From: Clostridiales bacterium
GTDB lineage: Bacteria; Bacillota; Clostridia; Saccharofermentanales; Saccharofermentanaceae
DNA length: 64,000 bases
Direction: 5' to 3'
Assembly (NCBI GenBank): GCA_017428545.1
Contig: JAFRQR010000008.1
Location: 124,001-188,000 of the forward strand
Every line of letters starts with the position of its first letter. The first letter of the stretch is position 1. Under the pieces are notes generated by a model. The model made no database searches. It was not told where the DNA came from and saw nothing but the letters and a program-made list of their open reading frames with translations. The translations under genes and the position numbers were made by a program. This document shows, one piece after another, positions 17,697-26,625 of the stretch.

Positions 17697-18824
17697 ATGG
17701 GTCAGGGAAAATCCGGCATTGAATTTCTGAAGAATAATTCCCTTCGAACGGTGGATTTCTGGCTGATCATACCGATCCTGTCCATTACCACCATAGGTCT
17801 TTATGTCTTAAACCTCGTTCTTTCCCAAGGTTACGAAGGTTACCCCACGATCTTTTATAAGCAGGTGATCGCTGCCGTGATCGGCATGCTCATCGCCTTC
17901 TTTATCTGCCTTCTCGATACGCAGTTCATGAAACTGATCGGGTGGATCTTATATGGTGTTTCCATATTGCTCCTTATATGGGTCATCATTGACGGCTTTA
18001 CGCTGCAGGATAAATGGGGCGCCGATGCCTGGATGCAGCTGCCGTTCCTGGGAACATTCCAGCCTTCTGAGCTTACCAAGATCGGACTGGTCATCGTTAC
18101 TTCCTATATCCTCGAGGATATGGGCACCAAGGCGATCTCCATGATCCGCGGCTGGGTATATCTGGCTATGATCTACGGTGTCCCTCTGCTCCTTATCATG
18201 AAGCAGCCTGACTTCGGTACCGCGATGGTCATCATTTTCTCATTCGTATGCATGCTCTTTATCTGGAACCTCAAGTACAGATACTTCCTGCTGGCGATCT
18301 CCGGCCTCATCGTCGTAGTCATCCCGCTGGTATGGAACTTCTACCTCGAGCCTTTCCAGAAGAAGAGGATCCTGTCACTTATCTTCGAAGGTTCCGACCC
18401 GGTTTCCGAGTGGAACCTCGTCCAGTCCAAGGAAGCGATCGCGTCCGGCGGCCTTACGGGCAATCACACCGGCGTTCTGGTCAAAGTACCCGTTAAAGAA
18501 TCCGACTTTATTTATTCGGCGGTATCCGAACGAATGGGATTTATCGGCACCACGGCGATCCTGGTGCTGGCCTTTTTCTTCCTGGTGCGCTGCCTTTATG
18601 TCGCATCCAAGTCCTCTCGAAAAGCATACTCCTACATCATCGTAGGTCTTACGGGCTCCTATGCATTCCATTTTATCGAGAATATGGGCATGTGTGTCGG
18701 CCTTCTTCCGATCACGGGTATCCCGCTTCCGTTTGTCAGCATGGGAGGTACCGCAATGATGGTTAACTTCATATCGCTGGGGTTCATATTAAATATTTCC
18801 ATGGACCGAAAACCATCGTCATAG
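17697..18824 (+). CDS. rodA: SEDS-family peptidoglycan glycosyltransferase, RodA-type
   Basis: SEDS proteins polymerise lipid II with a partner class B PBP. The 375-residue multi-span protein has the family loop WMQLPFLGTFQPSELTKIG, the segment KQPDFGTAMVI and the C-terminal GIPLPFVSMGGTAMM. A second SEDS gene in the dcw cluster (26626) is the better FtsW, so this copy is called RodA by elimination. It lies nine bases after lgt and ends just before a long hairpin. Confidence 0.82.
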   Translation: MGQGKSGIEFLKNNSLRTVDFWLIIPILSITTIGLYVLNLVLSQGYEGYPTIFYKQVIAAVIGMLIAFFICLLDTQFMKLIGWILYGVSILLLIWVIIDGFTLQDKWGADAWMQLPFLGTFQPSELTKIGLVIVTSYILEDMGTKAISMIRGWVYLAMIYGVPLLLIMKQPDFGTAMVIIFSFVCMLFIWNLKYRYFLLAISGLIVVVIPLVWNFYLEPFQKKRILSLIFEGSDPVSEWNLVQSKEAIASGGLTGNHTGVLVKVPVKESDFIYSAVSERMGFIGTTAILVLAFFFLVRCLYVASKSSRKAYSYIIVGLTGSYAFHFIENMGMCVGLLPITGIPLPFVSMGGTAMMVNFISLGFILNISMDRKPSS

Positions 18825-18833
18825 TTTTTCTTA

Positions 18834-18918
18834 TATAATCAGCGTAAAGAAAAGGAAGTTTTCTGGTGCTGTCCTCGGGCGTTGCCCTGCGGAGGCACTT
18901 GAAAACTTCTTTTCTTTT
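18834..18918 (+). ncRNA. Long imperfect RNA hairpin: rodA terminator or independent small RNA
   Basis: AAAGAAAAGGAAGTTTTC (18846-18863) pairs with GAAAACTTCTTTTCTTTT (18901-18918) over 17 bp with one bulged G. Inside, GTG/CAC, CCTC/GAGG and GGGC/GCCC form further short stems. A TATAAT hexamer (18834-18839) lies exactly seven bases before the stem foot, so a transcript could begin at its first base; no -35 match is visible. The right arm is U-rich and would terminate. It sits 21 bases after the rodA stop, so the minimal reading is a large terminator. The apical GGAAGGAAGCAG element of SRP RNA is absent. Confidence 0.5.
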
Positions 18919-18955
18919 GCTCTGAAAGAGAAAACTATGAAGATTCCTGCTTTTT

Positions 18956-18982
18956 GAACAAAGCGAGCGTTTGTTCGTTTTT
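18956..18982 (+). terminator. Second terminator-like hairpin before mraZ
   Basis: GAACAAA (18956-18962) pairs with TTTGTTC (18970-18976), with an inner CG/CG pair, followed by GTTTTT. It lies 38 bases after the long hairpin and would insulate the dcw cluster from upstream transcription. Confidence 0.55.
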
Positions 18983-19028
18983 AACCCTTAAAATCCCGTT
19001 TATCCCTATTTTCCTAGTTGAAACAGTA

Positions 19029-19114
19029 TTGAAATGTAAACGTTATTTTATTACAATGACTACAAAAGTGGTGGAAAGTGGTGGAAATGATACTGTTTGT
19101 GGAGAACAGTGGTG
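19029..19114 (+). promoter_or_regulatory. mraZ promoter with phased AAAGTGGTGG operator repeats
   Basis: TTGAAA (19029-19034) and TACAAT (19052-19057) are separated by 17 bases, predicting a start near 19064. Directly there, two perfect copies of AAAGTGGTGG begin at 19065 and 19075, and more degenerate units continue in the same 10-base phase (AAATGATACT at 19085, GTTTGTGGAG at 19095, AACAGTGGTG at 19105). MraZ is known to bind short GTG-containing direct repeats spaced ten bases apart upstream of its own gene. Autoregulation of the cluster by MraZ is therefore likely. Confidence 0.8.
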
Positions 19115-19133
19115 ATTTTCACAAAGGAGAACA

Positions 19134-19568
19134 ATGGCTCGATTCATCAACAAAATGGACGCCAAGGGCAGGATCTTCATCCCGGCAAAAGTCAGGGATC
19201 AGATCGGCTCGCCCATGTTTGTCACTTTGAATCAGGACCAGGGTTACCTTAGCGTTTACAGCAAGCCGCGCTTCGAGGAGATCGTCGATCAGTTCAGCAA
19301 GATCCCGATGACCAACGCGAAGATCCGCCACGCAAGAAGACAGCTTATCGGTGAGGCGCTGGAGTGCGAGCTGGACAGCCAGGGACGTATTTCCGTAAGT
19401 TCCGAGCTTTGGAAAAGGATCGGGGCGGAGCCTTCGGATGAGATCTGCATTTATCAGATGGGAAGAGATGCACTTGAGCTCTGCACGAAGAAGTACTACG
19501 ACGAACTGAATGAGTCGCAGGAGCAGGAGAGCATCGATCTGGACGGCTATGAGATCACAGGACTGTAA
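19134..19568 (+). CDS. mraZ: Transcriptional regulator MraZ
   Basis: MraZ is a ring-forming DNA-binding regulator with two AbrB-like SpoVT folds that controls the dcw operon. The 144-residue protein has the tandem signatures MDAKGRIFIPAKVRDQI and LDSQGRISVSSELWKRIG. An AAAGGAG site precedes the start. It opens the division cluster and overlaps rsmH. The operator repeats just upstream fit autoregulation. Confidence 0.95.
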   Translation: MARFINKMDAKGRIFIPAKVRDQIGSPMFVTLNQDQGYLSVYSKPRFEEIVDQFSKIPMTNAKIRHARRQLIGEALECELDSQGRISVSSELWKRIGAEPSDEICIYQMGRDALELCTKKYYDELNESQEQESIDLDGYEITGL

Positions 19569-20526
19569 TTTCCATCACGTGCCGGTCCTTTTCGAGGAGT
19601 GCATGGAAGGCCTGTCGATCAAAAAAGACGGGATCTACGTGGACTGCACGGCCGGCGGCGGCGGACACAGTTCGGGGATCGTCGAGAGATTGGGCGATAA
19701 CGGCAAGCTCATCTCGCTGGATAAAGATGATGAAGCACTGGCTGCTTGTGAGAAAAGAAGAGAGCAGATGGGTGCTGGTAATAAATGGGTGCTCGTAAAG
19801 ACCGATTTTTCAAGGATCGGGGAAGTACTCGAAGAGATGAACATTGAAAAGGTAGATGGGGTACTGGCCGATCTCGGCGTATCCTCGCATCAGATCGACA
19901 CGGACGAGCGTGGCTTTTCCTACATGAAGGACGGCCCGCTGGACATGCGGATGAACCAGAAGCAGGAACTTTCCGCAGAAGTCGTGGTCAATACGTATTC
20001 CGAAGAAAATCTCACGAGGATCTTCCGTGAATACGGCGAGGAAAGATATGCCGGAAGGATCGCATCGGCCATCGTGGAAAAGAGAGGAGTTGCTCCGATC
20101 ACGACTACGACCGAGCTTTCGGAGATCATCCGGAGTGCGATGCCCCGCGCCGCAAGAAAAGAAGATCAGCATCCGGCAAGACGGTGCTTCCAGGCGATCA
20201 GGATCGAGGTCAATAATGAACTCGGATCTGTCGAAAAGCTCCTGGATACGGTGCCCGCACTGCTGAATGCACACGGAAGGTTCGCGGTGATCTCCTTTCA
20301 CTCCCTGGAGGACAGGCTGGTGAAGGAAGCTTTCCGCAAACTCGAAAACCCGTGCACATGCCCGAGAGAGTTTCCGGTATGCGTTTGCGGGAAGAAGCCG
20401 ATGGGCAGACAGATCCATAGCAAGCCCATCGTCGCTTCAAAAAAAGAGGCTATGGAGAATAAACGCTCAGGCTGTGCAAAGCTGAGAGTGTTCGAAAGGA
20501 ATGAAGAGGTATGGCACAGGCAGTAA
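19549..20526 (+). CDS. rsmH: 16S rRNA (cytosine1402-N4)-methyltransferase RsmH
   Basis: RsmH (MraW) methylates C1402 of 16S rRNA using SAM. The chosen start at 19549 gives MRSQDCNFHHVPVLFEE, matching the usual H-PVL start; the frame is open back to 19510 but that part has no family match. Motifs seen are DCTAGGGGHSSGI (SAM-binding), LADLGVSSHQID, FSYMKDGPLDMRM and AVISFHSLEDRLVK. It overlaps the end of mraZ by 20 bases and the next gene by 16. Confidence 0.95.
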   Translation: MRSQDCNFHHVPVLFEECMEGLSIKKDGIYVDCTAGGGGHSSGIVERLGDNGKLISLDKDDEALAACEKRREQMGAGNKWVLVKTDFSRIGEVLEEMNIEKVDGVLADLGVSSHQIDTDERGFSYMKDGPLDMRMNQKQELSAEVVVNTYSEENLTRIFREYGEERYAGRIASAIVEKRGVAPITTTTELSEIIRSAMPRAARKEDQHPARRCFQAIRIEVNNELGSVEKLLDTVPALLNAHGRFAVISFHSLEDRLVKEAFRKLENPCTCPREFPVCVCGKKPMGRQIHSKPIVASKKEAMENKRSGCAKLRVFERNEEVWHRQ

Positions 20527-21158
20527 AAGTATCGAAAAAAGACACATATGATGCTTTGTTGAAAAGTACAGGCACCGACTATTCGGTCGGCCTGAATTTC
20601 CTTGCCTTTGATGACGGTGAAGCCGAGCGCTATATGAGCGCGCTGGAAGAATCCGGTGCCATTGCCCCCGTAAATACGGAAGCCAGGAAGAAAAAGATCC
20701 GCGCACAGAACAAGCGTGCCATGGAAACAGCTTACGGCAATTACCGCAAGAAGACAGTTTCCATGACTTTAAAGCGTTTTCGCGACTTTATTTTGTTCTC
20801 TCTGGCTGTAGCGTTTGTCACTGCCTTGTTCGGTCTGCTGGTGTATAATGAAGCACAGATCGCATCGATGAACTTTGCGAATAATAACAAAGAGCGCCAG
20901 ATCAACAAAATGCGCCAGGAAACAAGCCAGCTCCGTGAGACTCTTTTCGTCTCTGCCGACCTCGAATCGGTAAAGAAAACAGCGAGCATGCACCTGGGCA
21001 TGGTGGAACCGAATGACAAGCAGATCGTTAATGTCGTTGTCCCGCAGAAGGATCATATGACGACAAGCCGTTCCTATAATTCTGTCGGATTGACGGAGGA
21101 CATCGTTGCGGAAGCAAAACGCAACCTGGCGAATTATTATTCCGAAGAAGGTGCGTAA
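20511..21158 (+). CDS. ftsL: FtsL/DivIC-like bitopic division protein
   Basis: FtsL stabilises the divisome with FtsB/DivIC and FtsQ/DivIB. This 215-residue protein has one membrane segment (about residues 93-113), followed by an external coiled coil with NNKERQINKMRQETSQLRE, the expected FtsL layout. The N-terminal cytosolic part of about 90 residues is longer than in most FtsL and the C-terminal tail of about 40 residues is low-complexity. Position between rsmH and ftsI supports the call, since FtsL sequences are weakly conserved. Confidence 0.78.
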   Translation: MAQAVKVSKKDTYDALLKSTGTDYSVGLNFLAFDDGEAERYMSALEESGAIAPVNTEARKKKIRAQNKRAMETAYGNYRKKTVSMTLKRFRDFILFSLAVAFVTALFGLLVYNEAQIASMNFANNNKERQINKMRQETSQLRETLFVSADLESVKKTASMHLGMVEPNDKQIVNVVVPQKDHMTTSRSYNSVGLTEDIVAEAKRNLANYYSEEGA

Positions 21159-21188
21159 TGCTCGGACAGGAAAGGAACAGGGACGGAA

Positions 21189-23639
21189 ATGTCTCAAAAC
21201 GAACGTAAAGATAATACGCATGTAACCGACGAGACCAATACGGCCCGTTTCCGCATCGGCGGAAGGATCGTACTGGTCACTGTCTTTCTTGCGCTTACTC
21301 TTTTCATGGGATATCTGATCAAAGTCCAGTTCAAGCTCCAGCACGACCAGTACGAAGAATATTCCTACAAAGCTTCCCAGATGCACTGGCAGCGTATCAA
21401 AGACGTGCCGAACCGTGGTGATATCCTCGATAGAAACGGCAATATCCTCGCAAGTACGACATATGAATACACGATCGGTATCACGCCTTCGGACGTCATG
21501 AAATCCCAGGAGAACCGCAAAGATCCTCTCAGTAAGCAGGACATCGCCGATTCTTTTGCCGAAATCATCGGTGCCGACGCCAATAAAATGGTCGAATGGC
21601 TCGCAGAAGAAGACACTCCGTACGTGCAGGTCATGAAGAAAGTCAACTACGAGCAGATGAAGGATCTTCAGGCTTTCCTTTCGGAGCATAATATCGGCGG
21701 CGTTAAGATCGACGCGGTGCCGAAGCGTTACTATAACTACGGATCTCTTGCCGCGCAGGTCATCGGTTTTGCGGACCAGAGCGACAACTCCCTGATCGGC
21801 CAGTACGGTATCGAGGCATATTACAACTCTTACCTGACCGGTACCGAGGGCTATACTTACGCAGAAGTAGATAACTACAACCAGAGCGCGCTTCCTTATT
21901 CCGCGCCGACGAGCATCCAGGCGCAGGACGGATATAACGTCCAGCTGACGCTCGACATGAATATCCAGAGGATCTGCGAAAATGCCTGCCGCGACGCGTA
22001 TAACGAGTACCGGCCGAGAGAAGGCGTTACCTGTATCGTTATGGATCCTTATACCGCCGAGATCCTTGGTATGGTCTCGATGCCGGATTTTGACCTGAAC
22101 ACTCCCCGTGAGATCCCGTACGGAATAAGCGAAAAGGACTGGTCGGACATGACGTCGGAAGAGCAGGCGGAGTACCTGATGAGAAATGCGTGGAGAAACC
22201 GCTGCATCTCCGATACTTACGAGCCGGGTTCCACCATGAAGGCCGTAACGACGGCGATCGCACTTGAAGAAGGCCTCACCTATGAGGATGAGATCTTCAG
22301 CGATGCTCCGATCGAGATCACCACAGTAGATACGATCCGCTGCTGGAGAGAAAAGACAGACGGTAACCATGGTGATGAAACGTTGAGAGAAGCCTTCGAG
22401 CGTTCCTGTAACCCGATCTTCGTCCGTCTTGCACAGCGTATCGGTATCGAAAAGTACTACGATTATATCCACAACTGCGGATTCTACGATGTAACAGGCG
22501 TTGACCTTCCTGCTGAAGGAAAGGGCATCTTCCACGCCGAGCCGACCGAAGTCGACCTTGCGACGCTTTCGTTCGGTGAGTCTTCCACGGTTACCCCGCT
22601 TCAGCTGATCTCCGTTTATTCGGCGCTCGTTAACGGCGGCGACCTGATGCGTCCGCACATTGCTTCCCGCGTCGTCGATGCGAACGGAAACATCATCCGT
22701 GAATATGAGCCGGAAAAAGTCCGTACCATCTTCTCGTCGAGAACTTCCGCCCGAGTCAGAAATCTTCTCGAAGACGTAGTTAAAGAGGGTACAGGTTCCG
22801 CAGGTTATGTTCCCGGCTACTATGTTGCCGGTAAGACTTCCACATCGACCATCGATGTCGGTGAAGAAGCCGGTATGCACGTTATCTCCTTCGGCTGCTA
22901 TGCTCCTTCCTACGATCCGAAGATCGCGGTGCTGGTCGTTATCAATAAGCCGGAGGATAAGGATGTAGGTTCTTCCGCCGCGGCAAAAGTATCTGCCAGA
23001 ATCGTTGAAGAAACGCTCGAGTACATGAATGTCGACAGAAAGCTGTCGAAGGAAGAATATGATCGCATGGGTCTTCTGTTCCACGTTCCGGATGTTACCG
23101 GCAAAACTTTCCTTCAGGCGAAAAAAGAACTTGAGGACGAAGGTTTTACGGTCCTTGACGGCACCGGTTCCATGAGCCTCGATTCGATCGTGGGAACGAT
23201 GTATTACGGACAGGAAGAGACGGTCTATAAGAACTCCGTGATCGTCCTTTATCCGGATACGGTCTCGGAAGAAGATATGAACAAGACTCCTATCCCGAAC
23301 TTTACGGGAATGAATATCATCGAATGCAGAAAACTCGCTAAGCAGTACGGCTTGAACTTCGTCGTGGAAGGAAATCTCCAGGGCACCGTCGTTTCACAGT
23401 CACCGCCGGGATCTGCAGGCGTGGCATCTGATCCGACTCCGGATCCGACTCCGCCACCGGATGATGACAAGCAGGAAGCTCCGCCGGATGAGGGTGAGCC
23501 GACGGAACTTCCGGACGATACGACCGAAACACAAGATGAGCAGGGTGAGACAGGAGAAGATGGCGAGACCACTGAGACCGAAGCTCCCCCGCCGACGGAA
23601 GTACCATACGGAACGGTCATTTATCTGAAGATGGAGTAA
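21189..23639 (+). CDS. ftsI: Division-type class B penicillin-binding protein with PASTA domains
   Basis: Transpeptidase that crosslinks septal peptidoglycan (FtsI/PBP2B/SpoVD type). One N-terminal membrane segment (about residues 25-47) precedes a dimerisation domain. The active-site STMK has Ser near residue 348, followed by SCN near residue 406. The third motif, usually KTG, reads KTS (GKTSTST, Lys near 549). Two PASTA domains follow (VPDVTGKTFLQAKKEL and IPNFTGMNIIECRKLAKQYG). The second is interrupted by about 65 residues rich in Pro, Asp, Glu and Thr (about 23425-23600) before its last strand VPYGTVIYLKME. It lies 30 bases after ftsL. Confidence 0.93.
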   Translation: MSQNERKDNTHVTDETNTARFRIGGRIVLVTVFLALTLFMGYLIKVQFKLQHDQYEEYSYKASQMHWQRIKDVPNRGDILDRNGNILASTTYEYTIGITPSDVMKSQENRKDPLSKQDIADSFAEIIGADANKMVEWLAEEDTPYVQVMKKVNYEQMKDLQAFLSEHNIGGVKIDAVPKRYYNYGSLAAQVIGFADQSDNSLIGQYGIEAYYNSYLTGTEGYTYAEVDNYNQSALPYSAPTSIQAQDGYNVQLTLDMNIQRICENACRDAYNEYRPREGVTCIVMDPYTAEILGMVSMPDFDLNTPREIPYGISEKDWSDMTSEEQAEYLMRNAWRNRCISDTYEPGSTMKAVTTAIALEEGLTYEDEIFSDAPIEITTVDTIRCWREKTDGNHGDETLREAFERSCNPIFVRLAQRIGIEKYYDYIHNCGFYDVTGVDLPAEGKGIFHAEPTEVDLATLSFGESSTVTPLQLISVYSALVNGGDLMRPHIASRVVDANGNIIREYEPEKVRTIFSSRTSARVRNLLEDVVKEGTGSAGYVPGYYVAGKTSTSTIDVGEEAGMHVISFGCYAPSYDPKIAVLVVINKPEDKDVGSSAAAKVSARIVEETLEYMNVDRKLSKEEYDRMGLLFHVPDVTGKTFLQAKKELEDEGFTVLDGTGSMSLDSIVGTMYYGQEETVYKNSVIVLYPDTVSEEDMNKTPIPNFTGMNIIECRKLAKQYGLNFVVEGNLQGTVVSQSPPGSAGVASDPTPDPTPPPDDDKQEAPPDEGEPTELPDDTTETQDEQGETGEDGETTETEAPPPTEVPYGTVIYLKME

Positions 23640-23644
23640 AGGAC

Positions 23645-25165
23645 ATGAAAGCAAAGGATCTTCTTAGGGAAAGTAAATACACATGGATATGCGGAGAAGA
23701 CCGCGATTTTGACGATATCGTTCTGGATTCCCGGAAAGTCACTCCGAAAACCGCGTTTGTCGCCATGATCGGCCAGAAAGACGACGGCCATAAGCACATC
23801 GGCGATGCCGCCGCCAAGGGCGCTGCCATGATCCTCGTCGAGGAGAAAAGACTTCCCGAGATCGAACAGGTCTTAAAGGTCATCGAACAGGCCGGAAATA
23901 CGGCCGTGATCGCTGTCGAGGATACCAGAAAAGTATACGCCGAGATGGCCGTCTGCCACTTCGGCCACCCTTCTAAGGACATGCACATCATCGGCATGAC
24001 CGGAACGAAGGGCAAGACCACTTCGACCTATATCCTTCACGAGATCCTGGAACGGTCCGGAAGAAAGTGCGGCCTTATCGGTACCGTTGAGAATAAGTTC
24101 GGCAGTAAAGCCGTCAAATCTAAGCACACCACACCGGAAGCCTGGGAATTCCAGTCGCTTCTTTCCGATATGAAAAAAGAAGACGTCGGCTACTGTGTCA
24201 TGGAAGTATCCTCTTTAGGCCTCAAGTTTAAAAGGACCTACGGCGTAGGCTTTGATATCGGTGTATTTACGAACTTCATGAACGACCATGTCTCCGACGG
24301 CGAGCACGAGTCGGACGAAGATTATTTCCAAAGTAAACTCAAGCTTTTCGATCACTGTAGGATCGCGCTTGTAAATATCAACACCCGCCGTTTCCCGGAT
24401 GTTCTTAAGTATGCACAGGAACATACCGAAAAGTGCTACACTTATTGTGTCGATGGAAAGGCGGACTTCTATGTAAGGGATATGGCTCCGACGGTACAAG
24501 ACGGAGTTCCGGGAATGGCATTCACCTTTGTCGGTCCGGATATCGAGGAAGAGCTTTTCGTGCCGCTTCTTTGTGACTTTAACGTCAACAATGCGCTCTG
24601 CGCGGCAGCGGCGGCTTATCTTTCGGGCGTACCGGTCGAAGAGATTAAATCTGGTATGGTATTTACCCATGTTCCCGGAAGGATGGAAAAGGTCCCGAAT
24701 AAACTCGGCCTTCGCGTTTATGTCGACTATGCCCATAACGGAGACAGCCTGAGAGTGCTCTTAAAGGCGATCCGTCCGGCATGTAAGGGAAGGATCATCA
24801 CACTGTTCGGCTGCGGCGGTGACCGCCCGACGGAAAGAAGATATACCATGGGTGAGATGTCCGGAAGATACAGCGACTTCACCGTGGTCACGACAGATAA
24901 CTCCAGATCCGAGGATTTTTCGAGGATCTCCGGTATGATCGTCGAAGGCATCAACCGTGTCGAGGGTGCGCCTTTCTGTGTCATCGAAGACAGAAGAGAA
25001 GCGATCGCGCATGCCGTCTCGATGGCAAAGCCGGAAGACATCGTGGTCATCGCGGGAAAAGGACACGAGACCACCATGACGATCAAAGATTCTGTCGTGG
25101 ATTTTATCGATTCGAAAGTGACCGCGGAAGTGCTGCGTGATCTTGAGAAGGAAAGAGGAGTATAA
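23645..25165 (+). CDS. murE: MurE-type UDP-MurNAc-peptide ligase, divergent
   Basis: MurE adds the third residue of the peptidoglycan peptide, using ATP. Visible motifs are GMTGTKGKTTST (ATP-binding), MEVSSLGLKFKRTYG, the segment YFQSKLKLF expected to hold the carbamylated Lys, and YAHNGDSLRVLL. The usual loop with DHLDYHGTMEAY is replaced by NDHVSDGEHESDEDY, as in a divergent MurE-like branch. The specificity motif DNPR of diaminopimelate enzymes reads DNSR; the retained Arg points to meso-diaminopimelate, not lysine. It follows ftsI by five bases, as expected for murE. Confidence 0.85.
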   Translation: MKAKDLLRESKYTWICGEDRDFDDIVLDSRKVTPKTAFVAMIGQKDDGHKHIGDAAAKGAAMILVEEKRLPEIEQVLKVIEQAGNTAVIAVEDTRKVYAEMAVCHFGHPSKDMHIIGMTGTKGKTTSTYILHEILERSGRKCGLIGTVENKFGSKAVKSKHTTPEAWEFQSLLSDMKKEDVGYCVMEVSSLGLKFKRTYGVGFDIGVFTNFMNDHVSDGEHESDEDYFQSKLKLFDHCRIALVNINTRRFPDVLKYAQEHTEKCYTYCVDGKADFYVRDMAPTVQDGVPGMAFTFVGPDIEEELFVPLLCDFNVNNALCAAAAAYLSGVPVEEIKSGMVFTHVPGRMEKVPNKLGLRVYVDYAHNGDSLRVLLKAIRPACKGRIITLFGCGGDRPTERRYTMGEMSGRYSDFTVVTTDNSRSEDFSRISGMIVEGINRVEGAPFCVIEDRREAIAHAVSMAKPEDIVVIAGKGHETTMTIKDSVVDFIDSKVTAEVLRDLEKERGV

Positions 25166-25170
25166 GAAAA

Positions 25171-26622
25171 ATGGCCAAGTTTACCATTTCGGAGATACTT
25201 AAGGCGACCGGCGGACAGCTTAAGCAGTTCCCGGTGGAAGGAAAGACCGCTTCGGCGGATGAATATACCGTCGACGGTATCTCTACGGACACCAGAACGA
25301 TCCACGAGGGCAATGCGTTCCTTGCGCTGATCGGCGAAAACTTCGACGGAAACAAGTACGCGGTAGCGGCAGCAAATGACGGTGCCGCGCTTTTAGTTCT
25401 TTCCACGATGGAATATGCTCCGGAAGGAGTGCCGGTCATTCTCGTGGAGGACACGACGATCGCGCTTACGAAGATCGCCGAATACCAGCGATTACGCCTC
25501 GGCTGTAAGGTCGTTGCGGTCACGGGCTCTGTCGGAAAGACAAGTACACGTGAGATGATCTACTCCGCGCTCTCCCGCGGATGCAAGGCATATGTTACCA
25601 AAGCCAACCACAATAACGAGATCGGCCTTTCCAAGACGATCCTCGATACCCCTGAAGATACGGAAGTTCTCGTTCTTGAGATGGGCATGCGCCTTCGCGG
25701 GGAGATCTCCCAGCTGACGCATATCGCACATCCGGATGTCGCGGTCATTACGAACATCGGTGTCGCACATATCGAAAGACTCGGATCCCGTGAAGAGATC
25801 ATGCGCGCAAAGCTTGAAGTCCTCGAGTGCCTTTGTGAAGGCGGACTTCTGGTTATTCCTTATGCCGATGAATATCTCGGGAAAGCCGTTGATGAAGGCC
25901 TGATCCGGGATGATATTAAGATCGCTTATACATCGATGGAGAGAATCGAACTTCAAAGACCTTGCTACGGCGCCGCTTTTGCCGGAGAACCGAAGATCTG
26001 CGGAGACCGCATCCGTTTTACGGCCGAGGCGGGATTCGGAACGCTTCAGGAGATTGACCTTTCGATCAAAGTCGTCGGTATGCATCATGTGGGAAATGCA
26101 CTGGCCGGGCTTCTTTGCGGCCTGTATTTCGGTATCGCTCCGCAGAAGATTGCTGAGGGCATCGCTTCCTTTGAGCAGATCGGCCACCGTGAAAGACTGG
26201 TCGGTGCCGAAGGCGTGTATTTCCTTGACGACTCTTATAACGCAGGACCTGAGTCCATGATGGCCGCTTTTGAGTCGGTGCGCCGCCTCGCGGAGCATTC
26301 GAAAGCCTATGCCTGCATCTCCGATATGTTAGAACTCGGCGATTGTGCTCCGCAAAAACATTTCGAGATCGGTGCAAAAGCCGCATCTGTAGGACTTGAC
26401 GGTGTCCTGGTCATGGGCGATTTCCAAAAGAATGTATTAGAAGGTGTATACTCGGTGTCTAAGGACATTCCGGTATATGTCTTTAACGATAAAGAGAAGA
26501 TGGCCGAAATGCTGGTAAAGATCGCGAAGAAGGGCGACTACATCCTTCTTAAGGCATCCCACTCGTATGAGATGCACACGATTCTAGACAGCTATAACGA
26601 TCTGATCTCGAAAGGAACGTAA
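25171..26622 (+). CDS. murF: UDP-MurNAc-tripeptide-D-alanyl-D-alanine ligase MurF
   Basis: MurF adds the D-Ala-D-Ala dipeptide to the UDP-MurNAc-tripeptide. The 483-residue protein has VAVTGSVGKTSTREMI (ATP-binding), KANHNNEIGLSKTIL, EMGMRLRGEISQL, and LDDSYNAGPESMMAAFE, all typical. It starts five bases after murE. In most clusters mraY and murD would follow, but here ftsW comes next. Confidence 0.95.
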   Translation: MAKFTISEILKATGGQLKQFPVEGKTASADEYTVDGISTDTRTIHEGNAFLALIGENFDGNKYAVAAANDGAALLVLSTMEYAPEGVPVILVEDTTIALTKIAEYQRLRLGCKVVAVTGSVGKTSTREMIYSALSRGCKAYVTKANHNNEIGLSKTILDTPEDTEVLVLEMGMRLRGEISQLTHIAHPDVAVITNIGVAHIERLGSREEIMRAKLEVLECLCEGGLLVIPYADEYLGKAVDEGLIRDDIKIAYTSMERIELQRPCYGAAFAGEPKICGDRIRFTAEAGFGTLQEIDLSIKVVGMHHVGNALAGLLCGLYFGIAPQKIAEGIASFEQIGHRERLVGAEGVYFLDDSYNAGPESMMAAFESVRRLAEHSKAYACISDMLELGDCAPQKHFEIGAKAASVGLDGVLVMGDFQKNVLEGVYSVSKDIPVYVFNDKEKMAEMLVKIAKKGDYILLKASHSYEMHTILDSYNDLISKGT

Positions 26623-26625
26623 AGC

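Noticed and set aside
18846..18918. Signal recognition particle RNA
   Set aside because: The long hairpin shape is suggestive, but the conserved apical GGAAGGAAGCAG and UCAGG motifs are missing.
20769..23084. 771-residue open frame on the minus strand
   Set aside because: It lies fully antisense to ftsL and ftsI, has no ribosome-binding site and no recognisable domain; it results from the codon bias of the plus-strand genes.
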